The notes under the pieces are model-generated. The model was given only the letters and a program-made list of their open reading frames with translations. It did no database searches and was not told the DNA's origin. The position numbers were made by a program, and so were the translations under genes. Positions 1 through 7,631 of a stretch of DNA of 59,728 nucleotides are shown here, piece by piece; the stretch's first letter is position 1; each line of letters begins with the position of its first letter. Origin of the DNA: Cyclobacteriaceae bacterium (GTDB lineage: Bacteria; Bacteroidota; Bacteroidia; Cytophagales; Cyclobacteriaceae); contig JAEUUJ010000045.1 of the NCBI GenBank assembly GCA_016786495.1, positions 1-59,728 on the forward strand, given 5' to 3'.

Positions 1-850
1 TGAATATACATTGCCTGTTTGATTAGCACACACTGTAGCCGGCCCACTGATGACCGGGGTCGGGTTCGCATTCTTGGTAACATTGTAAACCGATGTCGTT
101 ACTGAACACGTGCTGGACGTGATCGTCTCGGTCAGCTGCAACGTGCCCGTGCCCGCTGCACCCCACGTTACCGTGATGCTGTTCGTGCCTGCTCCTGCCG
201 TGATTGTTCCGCCTGTGATACTCCATGCATACGTATTGCCTACAACGTTTGGTGTGCTGTAGGTGACGTTGGTTTGATTTTCACACACTGCATTCAGACC
301 CGTAATCGAGGGAGTCGGAAGCGGGTTGATTGTTACGTTATAATTCGCTGTCGTAGTTGCGCAGCCGGTAGCCGTGATCGTTTCCGTTAACTGTACCGTG
401 CCGCTTGCTCCGCTGCCCCACGTGACCGTGATGCTGTTGGTACCCGCTCCGGCTGTAATCGTGCCACCACTCACAGTCCAGCTGTAGCTGTTGCCAACTA
501 CGTTAGTCGTTGAGTAAACGTTCGCTGCCTGGGCAGCACATACCGTAGCCGGACCACTGATGACAGGAGTCGGGTTCGCATTCTTGGTGACATTGTAAAC
601 TGCTGTTGTAACTGCACATGTGCTGGCTGTGATCGTCTCGGTCAGCTGCAACGTGCCGGTGCCTGCCGAACCCCACGTTACCGTGATGCTGCTCGTGCCT
701 GCTCCGGCCGTGATCGTTCCGCCGGTGATACTCCAGTTGTAGGTATTGCCCACAACGTTTGGTGTGCTGTAAACTACTCCTGTCTGGTTCTCACATACTG
801 CATTCAGACCCGTAATCGAGGGAGTCGGAAGCGGGTTGATTGTTACGTTT
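1..850 (-). repeat. 510-bp higher-order tandem repeat inside the surface-protein gene
   Basis: Two alternating Ig-like domain units (about 255 bp each) form a 510-bp supra-repeat. The string GCATTCTTGGT begins in matching context near 69 and again near 579, and CGTAATCGAGGGAGTCGG occurs at 301 and 811, both exactly 510 bp apart. The array continues past the left edge, so the copy number is unknown. Confidence 0.85.
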
Positions 851-1902
851 ACATTCTCCGAATCAGCCGTGCAGGCAGATCCGGTAGTAGTAACGGTTAG
901 TGTAGCGGACCCGTTGATTATATCATTCGGACCTGGATAATATCGGGCATTAGCCGTGAGTGCATTGGGCTGAAAACTACCGTCACCGGAAGAGGCCCAA
1001 ACAACACCCGGAGTATTCGAAAACGTAGTTCCGGTTAAATCGGCAAAACCATTTCCACAAATGTTAAACGGACCGGCCGCAGCCGTAACAGACGGCAAAG
1101 GCAATACATCGGTGGTGATTCCGTTTCCAGGCAGAATGGTTTGTGAACATCCATTCAAGGCATACGTTGCTGTGACCGTAATTTCATCGTTGTCGTTTAA
1201 CGCAGAAGTGTATTGTGCAAATGTTCCGGGCCCTTGCACCGAAACTCCATTTCTAAAGAACTGATATGTGTTTGTTCCCCCGGCAATGGTGGGCGTTGCT
1301 GTAAACGTTACGAGTTGACCCGCACACACCTGATTGTCGGGGTCCGAGCTGCTTAATGAAACACCAAAATTAGCACTCGTTAATGTTCCGTGAGAAACGT
1401 TATCGCCCACGTTATTACCCGGCTGGTTAGCTTCCGGTCCAGCGGATGCTACACGAATAATATTACCTGAAGCTACACCCGTTGCGCGTACTTGCAACCC
1501 GGCTATGGAAATCACATCGGCTGCGATGGAGGTTGTAACCTGATAGCTTATTTCGATTTCGGTGTCGCCGTTGAAATATCCAACAAATGCAGGATTAGGA
1601 TTAAAATCATCAGGCCCTGGAGCCGTGATAACAGGTGTAACAGCGTTATTGAACACAAACCCTGCCGGCAGCCTCAACCGGAAACGGGTAAGCGCACCCG
1701 TTACGGGATAGGAATTGGCCGTGTTTTCCTGGATAAGGATGGTACCGATCGCAGCATTGTTACCACCTGTGCAAAATGTGTATCCGGGACCGGGGGCGGG
1801 TGTAACAGTTGTTTGAGCGACAACGGGCAGCGCAGCAATAAGGGCAAGAAATAATGCACTTAAAACCAGCAGTTTACTACTTACCCTGTAAAGTCTATGC
1901 AT
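1..1902 (-). CDS. Large Ig/PKD-like repeat surface protein, partial (C-terminus beyond window)
   Basis: The frame is open from the ATG at 1902 down to base 1, so at least 634 residues are present and the C-terminus lies outside the window. It starts with a signal peptide (MHRLYRVSS, then a hydrophobic stretch ending in VVAQ). A non-repeated N-terminal domain follows, then several Ig/PKD-like domains. From about base 842 to the edge two domain types alternate: type A opens with INPLPTPSITGLNAVCENQT and type B with ANPTPVISGPATVC. Each is about 85 residues and contains the shared core GGTITAGAG. In Bacteroidota such proteins usually end in a T9SS or gliding-motility-associated sorting domain, which cannot be seen here. 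It lies 77 bp downstream of the lipoprotein gene, on the same strand, behind its own -7-like element, so it may be partly independent of the nSTAND operon. A cell-surface adhesin or filament is inferred, not shown. Confidence 0.8.
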   Translation of the reverse strand, partial: MHRLYRVSSKLLVLSALFLALIAALPVVAQTTVTPAPGPGYTFCTGGNNAAIGTILIQENTANSYPVTGALTRFRLRLPAGFVFNNAVTPVITAPGPDDFNPNPAFVGYFNGDTEIEISYQVTTSIAADVISIAGLQVRATGVASGNIIRVASAGPEANQPGNNVGDNVSHGTLTSANFGVSLSSSDPDNQVCAGQLVTFTATPTIAGGTNTYQFFRNGVSVQGPGTFAQYTSALNDNDEITVTATYALNGCSQTILPGNGITTDVLPLPSVTAAAGPFNICGNGFADLTGTTFSNTPGVVWASSGDGSFQPNALTANARYYPGPNDIINGSATLTVTTTGSACTADSENVNVTINPLPTPSITGLNAVCENQTGVVYSTPNVVGNTYNWSITGGTITAGAGTSSITVTWGSAGTGTLQLTETITASTCAVTTAVYNVTKNANPTPVISGPATVCAAQAANVYSTTNVVGNSYSWTVSGGTITAGAGTNSITVTWGSGASGTVQLTETITATGCATTTANYNVTINPLPTPSITGLNAVCENQTNVTYSTPNVVGNTYAWSITGGTITAGAGTNSITVTWGAAGTGTLQLTETITSSTCSVTTSVYNVTKNANPTPVISGPATVCANQTGNVYS

Positions 1903-1949
1903 AAGCGATCTGTAAGCCAACTCTTAAATAATGTATCGTACTAATAGGG

Positions 1950-1957
1950 CAAAAGTA
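1950..1957 (-). promoter_or_regulatory. Candidate -7 element for the repeat surface protein
   Basis: On the minus strand this reads TACTTTTG, a match to the Bacteroidota -7 consensus TANNTTTG. It lies about 48 bp before the ATG at 1902. No good TTTG -33 element was found at the usual distance, so it is a candidate only. Confidence 0.4.
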
Positions 1958-1979
1958 ACCTCAAAAGGATGTTTTTTGC

Positions 1980-3227
1980 CTAAAAACTGCCATCCCCTTT
2001 GATTTTTATCAATGCCATCTTCTTCTGATTGACCAACTCCATTGTCCCTAAAATCAGCACGTCTCCATTATCCAATTCTCTGATTGCACTAGCTGTATCA
2101 TCGTTATTGGGGGCACCGAAAGTTAGATTTCGGCTTCCCGCTAATTGATCGGCAGAGTTCGTTCTGGCAAACAAAATGTCTCTGTTACCCCCGGCCGTTA
2201 TTTGGTTACCCAGAATCAAATACACTCCTGACGCGGAAACACATACCGAAACCCCTTCGCAGTTTACGCTCGAGGTTCCTTCTCCGGTAACTCTAAATGC
2301 GCTATTCAAAGAAGTAATAAATATACTTTTTACGCCCGACGGCTGCACTTTAGTTCCAACTGCGGCATAGGAAGCACCATACTTAACAATGTCAGTCATA
2401 TATTCACTTACACCTTCGTCCTCAGATCCGGCATAATCGATTTGGGTTTGCGTACCGACCACATTGAACGATCTAAAGAAAAAATTTGACTCATAGGTAT
2501 CATCTACTATAAACCTATTTTTCTCATCACTGTAACCAGCAAAATAATATGGAGGGCCAGCTGAAAAAACCTTTGTAACGGCTCCGTTCGCTGATCCACC
2601 TATACGTGTAACATTTGACGGTTGATAGGTTAAATCGGGTTCGAACTGAATTAGTAGCTGATCTTCAATATTTGTGAATTCAGGTTCAACATTATCCTCC
2701 GAATTTGGATCCGTTGTCTTTCCACCAACAAAATATCCACCATCAGACTTAGGAGTGACCGAATATCCCTCTTGACTGTCGAGTAAATTAAAATACACAC
2801 TCGTGATACTATCGCCTGTCAAGTTGGAAATGATTGTCAGTCGAATTGCCAACGAATCGACACTATTTTTTCTCACGTTAGAGAGAACAACAAAGTCTCC
2901 CAGATTCGGTCCTGCTATAATCGGCTCAATATCTCTAGCCTCTTCAGAAGAAGAACCGACTTCCTTCTGCCACAACACATTTCCCTCGGCATCTACCTTA
3001 ACTAAATAGAGGCGCGTTATGTCATTTCCTTCAAGTGAAGTACCCAAAATAACTATCGACCCATCGTCATTCAACACGAAATCTCTTGCCTCCTGATTAC
3101 CATCTCCACCATAATACTTAATAAAGTAATTCTTGTAATCATCAGGACCATTCGTTTCGCAAGAAAGAAATAAGGTCAGAAAAACCAGCACCGATACAAA
3201 CAACCCAAGTCTGCTAACCCTCATCAT
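1980..3227 (-). CDS. Predicted lipoprotein with beta-propeller-like repeats
   Basis: The protein has 415 residues. The N-terminus MMRVSRLGLF plus a hydrophobic run ending in LFLSC is a lipoprotein signal with Cys about 23 as the lipidation site. The rest shows recurring pieces such as GGDGNQEARDFVL, DGSIVILGTS, DGGYFVGGKT and DNGDVLILGTM, the pattern of the loosely conserved beta-propeller repeats found in many Bacteroidota secreted proteins. No enzyme motif was seen. The ATG overlaps the TGA of the beta-barrel gene as ATGA, so the two are translationally coupled. Its likely place is the outer membrane beside that barrel. It may be a surface accessory of the nSTAND/barrel pair; the function is unknown. 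Confidence 0.8.
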   Translation of the reverse strand: MMRVSRLGLFVSVLVFLTLFLSCETNGPDDYKNYFIKYYGGDGNQEARDFVLNDDGSIVILGTSLEGNDITRLYLVKVDAEGNVLWQKEVGSSSEEARDIEPIIAGPNLGDFVVLSNVRKNSVDSLAIRLTIISNLTGDSITSVYFNLLDSQEGYSVTPKSDGGYFVGGKTTDPNSEDNVEPEFTNIEDQLLIQFEPDLTYQPSNVTRIGGSANGAVTKVFSAGPPYYFAGYSDEKNRFIVDDTYESNFFFRSFNVVGTQTQIDYAGSEDEGVSEYMTDIVKYGASYAAVGTKVQPSGVKSIFITSLNSAFRVTGEGTSSVNCEGVSVCVSASGVYLILGNQITAGGNRDILFARTNSADQLAGSRNLTFGAPNNDDTASAIRELDNGDVLILGTMELVNQKKMALIKIKGDGSF

Positions 3228-4318
3228 TTCTCCTGCTGTTTAATTCCCTTCAATACAGACTTCGTTTTCACGCGTTTAAGCTTTCTTGGCTTGTATAATG
3301 GCTTAACATACCCAACAGAAATCGAAAAGTTATTGATCCGCAGGTAATCATCTACGTGTCCATACTCGACCGCAGGGCCTGATGCGCCATACGTAGTGGT
3401 CGGCTTTACCACATTTGTCAAGCCAGCGTTGTAACGCATCTCTGCAAACAAAAAGTCAATTCCAATTTTATACTTGGCGCCCACGCCTAAAAAAAGAGAG
3501 GTATTCAATTTTGTGCGATACGAATTGAAACTGAATTCAGGAGATGATTCATCCAGAGAACCCTCGCCCACATCACGTTTCGATATCGTTATCTGACCTT
3601 TATCGCTGAACAAAAAATTGAATGCATATCCCCCGAAAACATACGGGCGGATACGCTCGCGTATTAAGAACGTATACTTTGCTCCCAGCGGCACGGAAAG
3701 CCAATTCTGTTTATCAACAAATTCCTCAAGGTCATTATTGAACTTCAACTGCTCTTTTTTATAGGAAGTAAATGCGTAATTCAATTCAGCAGTAACCGCG
3801 ATCCGCTCCGAAAGATGCCAGTCGATCCCGCCACCGACTTGCCAGCCTAGTCGAAACTGGTACTTATTCTGCACATCATCCTCGCCTGAGGCATTGATGG
3901 TTTGAATAACTGAAACAGGGGAAAAATTTCCTCCAATGTGAGCCGATAATGAGAAAATAGGAGCCGCAGTAAATCGTTTACTCAGGTACACTAAATCAAT
4001 TTGATCCCGCGCTGTGTCGGCCAGAAATTCAGGATTTGCACGGAGTACCTCGAGATAGCTGTTGTCAGCACCAATCGGATCATCCAGCAACAGGTATGCC
4101 TGAGTCAGCAATAAGAAGGCACGCTGCCGTTGTTCACGGGTGAAGCCATTATCAATGCAGGGCTTTAGCATGCTGGGAATGCCGTAGAATCTTCCTGCTT
4201 CGAATTCAGCTGTTGCAGCACTCAGCTGTTCCTCGCATGAAGTGGCTTGCCCGAACACACTCGCGTGACTCGCGCTAAACAATAAAAGGCCGCCAAGAAT
4301 AGACTTGTAGAATCTCAT
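3224..4318 (-). CDS. Outer-membrane beta-barrel protein (PorT/OmpA-like barrel) with helical N-terminal part
   Basis: A signal peptide (MRFYKSILGG to VFGQ) precedes about 100 residues of helical, TPR-like sequence (residues 25-110). After that comes a porin-type beta-barrel with alternating aromatic strands such as WQVGGGIDWHLS, VTAELNYAFTSY and PYVFGGYAFNFL. It ends with a positively charged tail after SVGYVKPLY. The frame can be extended one codon to a TTG at 4321, but the ATG at 4318 is preferred. It starts 4 bp after the nSTAND stop codon and overlaps the lipoprotein start. The architecture suits an outer-membrane partner with a periplasmic helical domain. It is too short and too different for a TonB-dependent receptor. 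Confidence 0.8.
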   Translation of the reverse strand: MRFYKSILGGLLLFSASHASVFGQATSCEEQLSAATAEFEAGRFYGIPSMLKPCIDNGFTREQRQRAFLLLTQAYLLLDDPIGADNSYLEVLRANPEFLADTARDQIDLVYLSKRFTAAPIFSLSAHIGGNFSPVSVIQTINASGEDDVQNKYQFRLGWQVGGGIDWHLSERIAVTAELNYAFTSYKKEQLKFNNDLEEFVDKQNWLSVPLGAKYTFLIRERIRPYVFGGYAFNFLFSDKGQITISKRDVGEGSLDESSPEFSFNSYRTKLNTSLFLGVGAKYKIGIDFLFAEMRYNAGLTNVVKPTTTYGASGPAVEYGHVDDYLRINNFSISVGYVKPLYKPRKLKRVKTKSVLKGIKQQEK

Positions 4319-4322
4319 CAAA

Positions 4323-7300
4323 TTAATACGGCTTTATCAGGAGATTTGAACACGTAGCTTCATACTCGAAATCAATCTCACTTCCAACGTACTTATTCCA
4401 TTCATCGAGTGTCATGTTACGCGTTAACTTTGGACAAACTTCGTTTGCAAGCAATTCAGGACTTGTCGGCCAAACTCGGATTTCTGACTCGTGACAAGCA
4501 GCGATCAAATATTCTGAACCTTTCGAGAATGCGATGTCCCAAATAAAACCATTGTTATTATCCATAACGATCGGAAGATCTTCCGGGAAATCCAGCACCC
4601 ACATTTGCACTCTTTTATCAGAACCTGCACTTGCTAACAGCTTGCCGTCCGGACTGAACTCAACATCATAAACGCCTGCCCGATGACCTGTAAACTGACG
4701 GTCATCACGCTTTTGCAAATCCACATCGTACATCTTGACCAACCCGCGTTTCGATTTTATCTCGAATGTGCCATATGCGATTTTCTTTCCATCCGGGCTA
4801 AATTTCACGGAAAGAATCTGAGCGCCAGAATCGCGTTGTATCACCTTGTAGTTGAGTGTTGCCACATCGACCATAACCAGTTCTCCTGACCATGTACCTC
4901 CGGCTATTTGTGTTCCCTCTGGATTTACGGACAAAGACTTCAGTTCGAACGGAAGCACTTTCGTTGACACGATTTTACCTGTCAAGTGATTGACTATCGA
5001 TAATGATTTATCTGCCTTGCTGACGACAAACCCTGCATCATTAGGAAAAAATTCGATATCATTCGTTGCCCCCTTAAGTCCGCTAATCGTTATGGGTTTA
5101 GATTTCCCACTAGTCAGATTAAATACTTGAACATCCGCTGAGTCAGTTCCATTGGCCAAATAGTTTTCATCGATACTCAAGGCAACTACGCGATTCGGAT
5201 AGGGGTTCTCGAATCCGGTTGGCTTTCCGTTCAGTGCTTGGTAGTCTCCCGAGAAAATCCGACCATCAGCCGCAGCTGCATAGAACTGAGTCGATTTTTT
5301 TGACATCGCTACCGAGTTCATCCGATTTCGTGCCGGCCCTTGGACTTTTATCGCATTGTACGTTGTGCCCGATAGCTCTTTTAGGGCATGATATAAACCG
5401 GTATAGATGTACGGATCATATGGCTTTCCATTATACCTTTTATGATAACGGAAAGCCTGCATCGCCTGAAGCCCTGCCAGGTTTTTATCATCGTCCTCCT
5501 GAACAGATTTTGCTGCCAGCGCCTGAGCCTTTGCCAACATTAAAGCCGCGGTCTTATCTTTATAGTTTGCTTCCGCTCGTGCAGTTTGCTTCTCTGCTTC
5601 TATTCTGGCATCCTTCTCCAAATTTCCCGCCTTAATCGCCTTCTCCTCTTCCAACTCAGCTTTGGCCAATGCTTGCTTGGCTATTAACACCTGTTTATTC
5701 AATTCATCAAATGCTTCTGTAAGCTGCACAGCTAATTTTTCAGCCTTTTCTCTTGCGTCCACAGCCTCCTTGCGTTGTTTCTCTGCAATCTCAGTCTGTT
5801 TAATCGCCTCAGCTCTCTCTCGGGTGGCAATCTCCTTTGCAATATTTGCGTCATCAAAGTTTTTCCGAGCAGCAATTGTCTGAATCTGTGCAAACAGGAA
5901 CAAGGCAATCGCAATCAATGCTGCAATTCCTAACACAATAGCAGTTACGCGTGCTCTGCGAAGCACCCGCTTCTGCAGCATCTCCTGATTCTTGAGTTCG
6001 GCTTCGTATGTGATGCGGCTCGTATCGAGGAATACTACCGCGCGCTCAAATGCTTCATCATAACGTTGCGCCCATTCACGCGTGGGACGCTGTTTTTTCT
6101 GCCAGTTTAAAGCAAGTTGCAAATCGGGCGGACGCCACAAACCGGTCTTACCAATCTGGTACATGGCCGCAGCATCCGACAAGCGCTTATACATTTGCGC
6201 GGATTCAAACTCCTCCTCTACCCATTCGTTGAGCTTGTTCCAGATTCGCATCAAGCTCTCGTGCGAAAGCTCAATAACCGAATCACCCGTTAACGGGATG
6301 TAGTGTGCCGGCATAAGGAATGAACGACCCGGTTTACGGAAATGCTCAACCACCCGGATTACCTCTTCCTCACTTGCATCGGCAAGCTCACACAGCAAAC
6401 TCAGTTTGCTCGGCCTGCGCATGCCTTTATTGTCAGCCGTCTTTTCCGTAATGCTTTTAAACATTACTTCCGCGATTTCTTTCTCGCGGGTGGAAAGCGA
6501 CTCGTATAATTCGTTTGCGTGCTGCGAAAGTGCCTGGGAAACTTTACCGATCGCGTTGTAGTGCCGGAGATCCATTGGCTCGCCTTCCTCGCGGTTCTCA
6601 AGCCAGTAATCCCACGTACGCATCATCGCGTGCTGCAGAATCGGAAGCTGGTCCTGATTTTTACCCATGTCGGTCAGCAAACGCTTAACCAAACGCTGGG
6701 ATATTTTTCCTCCGCCAACGGCAATCGGCCCTTCAATGACCATTTTGCGCTGCTCGCGCGACATCTGCGGAACCAGATAATTGCTCTTGTTAATCTCGTC
6801 TGTCAGGTGCGGGAATACGGAACAACTCGCGATGAAGTCGGAACGCATGGTGATGGCCGAATAAATCGGAACATCGCGCTGCTCAACTGCGGTGAGCACC
6901 AGATTTACATATTGCTGCGATTCGTTGATCGCGTCTTCTTCAACAATTTCTTCGTTTAACCGGAACAGTTCTTCAAACTGGTCAATCATTAAGAACACGT
7001 TTTCATCGTGTTGCTTTTGTAAGTAACGCGCTACTTCCACCAGCCCGTGCGAACCGCTTCGCAACACCGATAAAATGATCGCCTTATGAATGGCACGATC
7101 AGCGGCAGCAATCCGGTTTTGTGAGATGAGGTAGTCGACAACTGATTCCGCCAGATTTTGAATCGGTGAAATACCTGGTCGGGTAACGATGATATGCCAG
7201 TTCGGCCCGGAATGCGTAACAAATCCACCATATAAAACCGGAACAAGTCCGCAATACATGAGTGAGGACTTACCACTTCCGGAGTAACCCATCACGCAAA

Positions 7301-7487
7301 CGAACCGGTTCTGAGAAAGCTTTAGCAGAATGTCATCAACCTGACCCTCGCGCCCAAAAAAGAGGTGACACTCGTCTACCGTGAACGGTCGAAGTCCCGG
7401 AAACGGGTTCGCTGTCCCGGGTGCAAACGAAGTTTGATCCTCGGGTTGGACGACTAATTCCTCAGATTGCGAAGGATTCGTTAGCAT
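4323..7487 (-). CDS. Membrane-anchored nSTAND1-type NTPase with WD40 propeller
   Basis: The protein has 1054 residues. The STAND P-loop NTPase domain has NPFPGLRPFTVDECHLFFGR near residues 27-46, Walker A GYSGSGKS at 67-74 and Walker B FLMIDQFEELF at about 165-175; this N-terminal signature is typical of the nSTAND1 family. A helical/winged region extends to about 480. One transmembrane helix lies near 513-534, preceded by arginines (KRVLRRAR), which predicts a cytoplasmic NTPase. A long charged coiled coil (about 540-660) and a C-terminal WD40 propeller (about 720-1010, for example HRAGVYDVEFSPDGKLLASA) would then be periplasmic. It is the first gene of a tight cluster with the barrel and lipoprotein. 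STAND NTPases act as switches in signalling or defence; this one's trigger is unknown. Confidence 0.85.
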   Translation of the reverse strand: MLTNPSQSEELVVQPEDQTSFAPGTANPFPGLRPFTVDECHLFFGREGQVDDILLKLSQNRFVCVMGYSGSGKSSLMYCGLVPVLYGGFVTHSGPNWHIIVTRPGISPIQNLAESVVDYLISQNRIAAADRAIHKAIILSVLRSGSHGLVEVARYLQKQHDENVFLMIDQFEELFRLNEEIVEEDAINESQQYVNLVLTAVEQRDVPIYSAITMRSDFIASCSVFPHLTDEINKSNYLVPQMSREQRKMVIEGPIAVGGGKISQRLVKRLLTDMGKNQDQLPILQHAMMRTWDYWLENREEGEPMDLRHYNAIGKVSQALSQHANELYESLSTREKEIAEVMFKSITEKTADNKGMRRPSKLSLLCELADASEEEVIRVVEHFRKPGRSFLMPAHYIPLTGDSVIELSHESLMRIWNKLNEWVEEEFESAQMYKRLSDAAAMYQIGKTGLWRPPDLQLALNWQKKQRPTREWAQRYDEAFERAVVFLDTSRITYEAELKNQEMLQKRVLRRARVTAIVLGIAALIAIALFLFAQIQTIAARKNFDDANIAKEIATRERAEAIKQTEIAEKQRKEAVDAREKAEKLAVQLTEAFDELNKQVLIAKQALAKAELEEEKAIKAGNLEKDARIEAEKQTARAEANYKDKTAALMLAKAQALAAKSVQEDDDKNLAGLQAMQAFRYHKRYNGKPYDPYIYTGLYHALKELSGTTYNAIKVQGPARNRMNSVAMSKKSTQFYAAAADGRIFSGDYQALNGKPTGFENPYPNRVVALSIDENYLANGTDSADVQVFNLTSGKSKPITISGLKGATNDIEFFPNDAGFVVSKADKSLSIVNHLTGKIVSTKVLPFELKSLSVNPEGTQIAGGTWSGELVMVDVATLNYKVIQRDSGAQILSVKFSPDGKKIAYGTFEIKSKRGLVKMYDVDLQKRDDRQFTGHRAGVYDVEFSPDGKLLASAGSDKRVQMWVLDFPEDLPIVMDNNNGFIWDIAFSKGSEYLIAACHESEIRVWPTSPELLANEVCPKLTRNMTLDEWNKYVGSEIDFEYEATCSNLLIKPY

Positions 7488-7500
7488 ACACCACAGACAA

Positions 7501-7548
7501 CCTGAAAGTTAAGCATTTAGCTTGGAAATGCTGCTTCTCAACTTCAGG
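7501..7548 (-). promoter_or_regulatory. Nested stem-loop just upstream of the nSTAND gene
   Basis: Outer arms CCTGAAAGTT (7501-7510) and AACTTCAGG (7540-7548) enclose inner arms AGCATTT (7512-7518) and AAATGCT (7526-7532). On the minus strand the structure ends about 13 nt before the ATG at 7487. There is no T-run, so a 5'-leader structure or DNA operator is as likely as a terminator for the upstream gene. Confidence 0.45.
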
Positions 7549-7631
7549 TTTAGGTTAAAAAATCGAAATATTCAGTCAGTTTAAAAAAATGTGAACTCAA
7601 ATAAGGCAAAAAACGGGTAAAAACCAAACCT

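Noticed and set aside
1492-1854. Plus-strand frame opposite the Ig-repeat gene
   Set aside because: It lies antisense to the signal peptide and first domain of the real gene and has no recognisable features.
5219-5635. Long antisense frames within the nSTAND gene (also 6519-6959)
   Set aside because: They are shadows of a convincing 1054-residue gene and show no family motifs.
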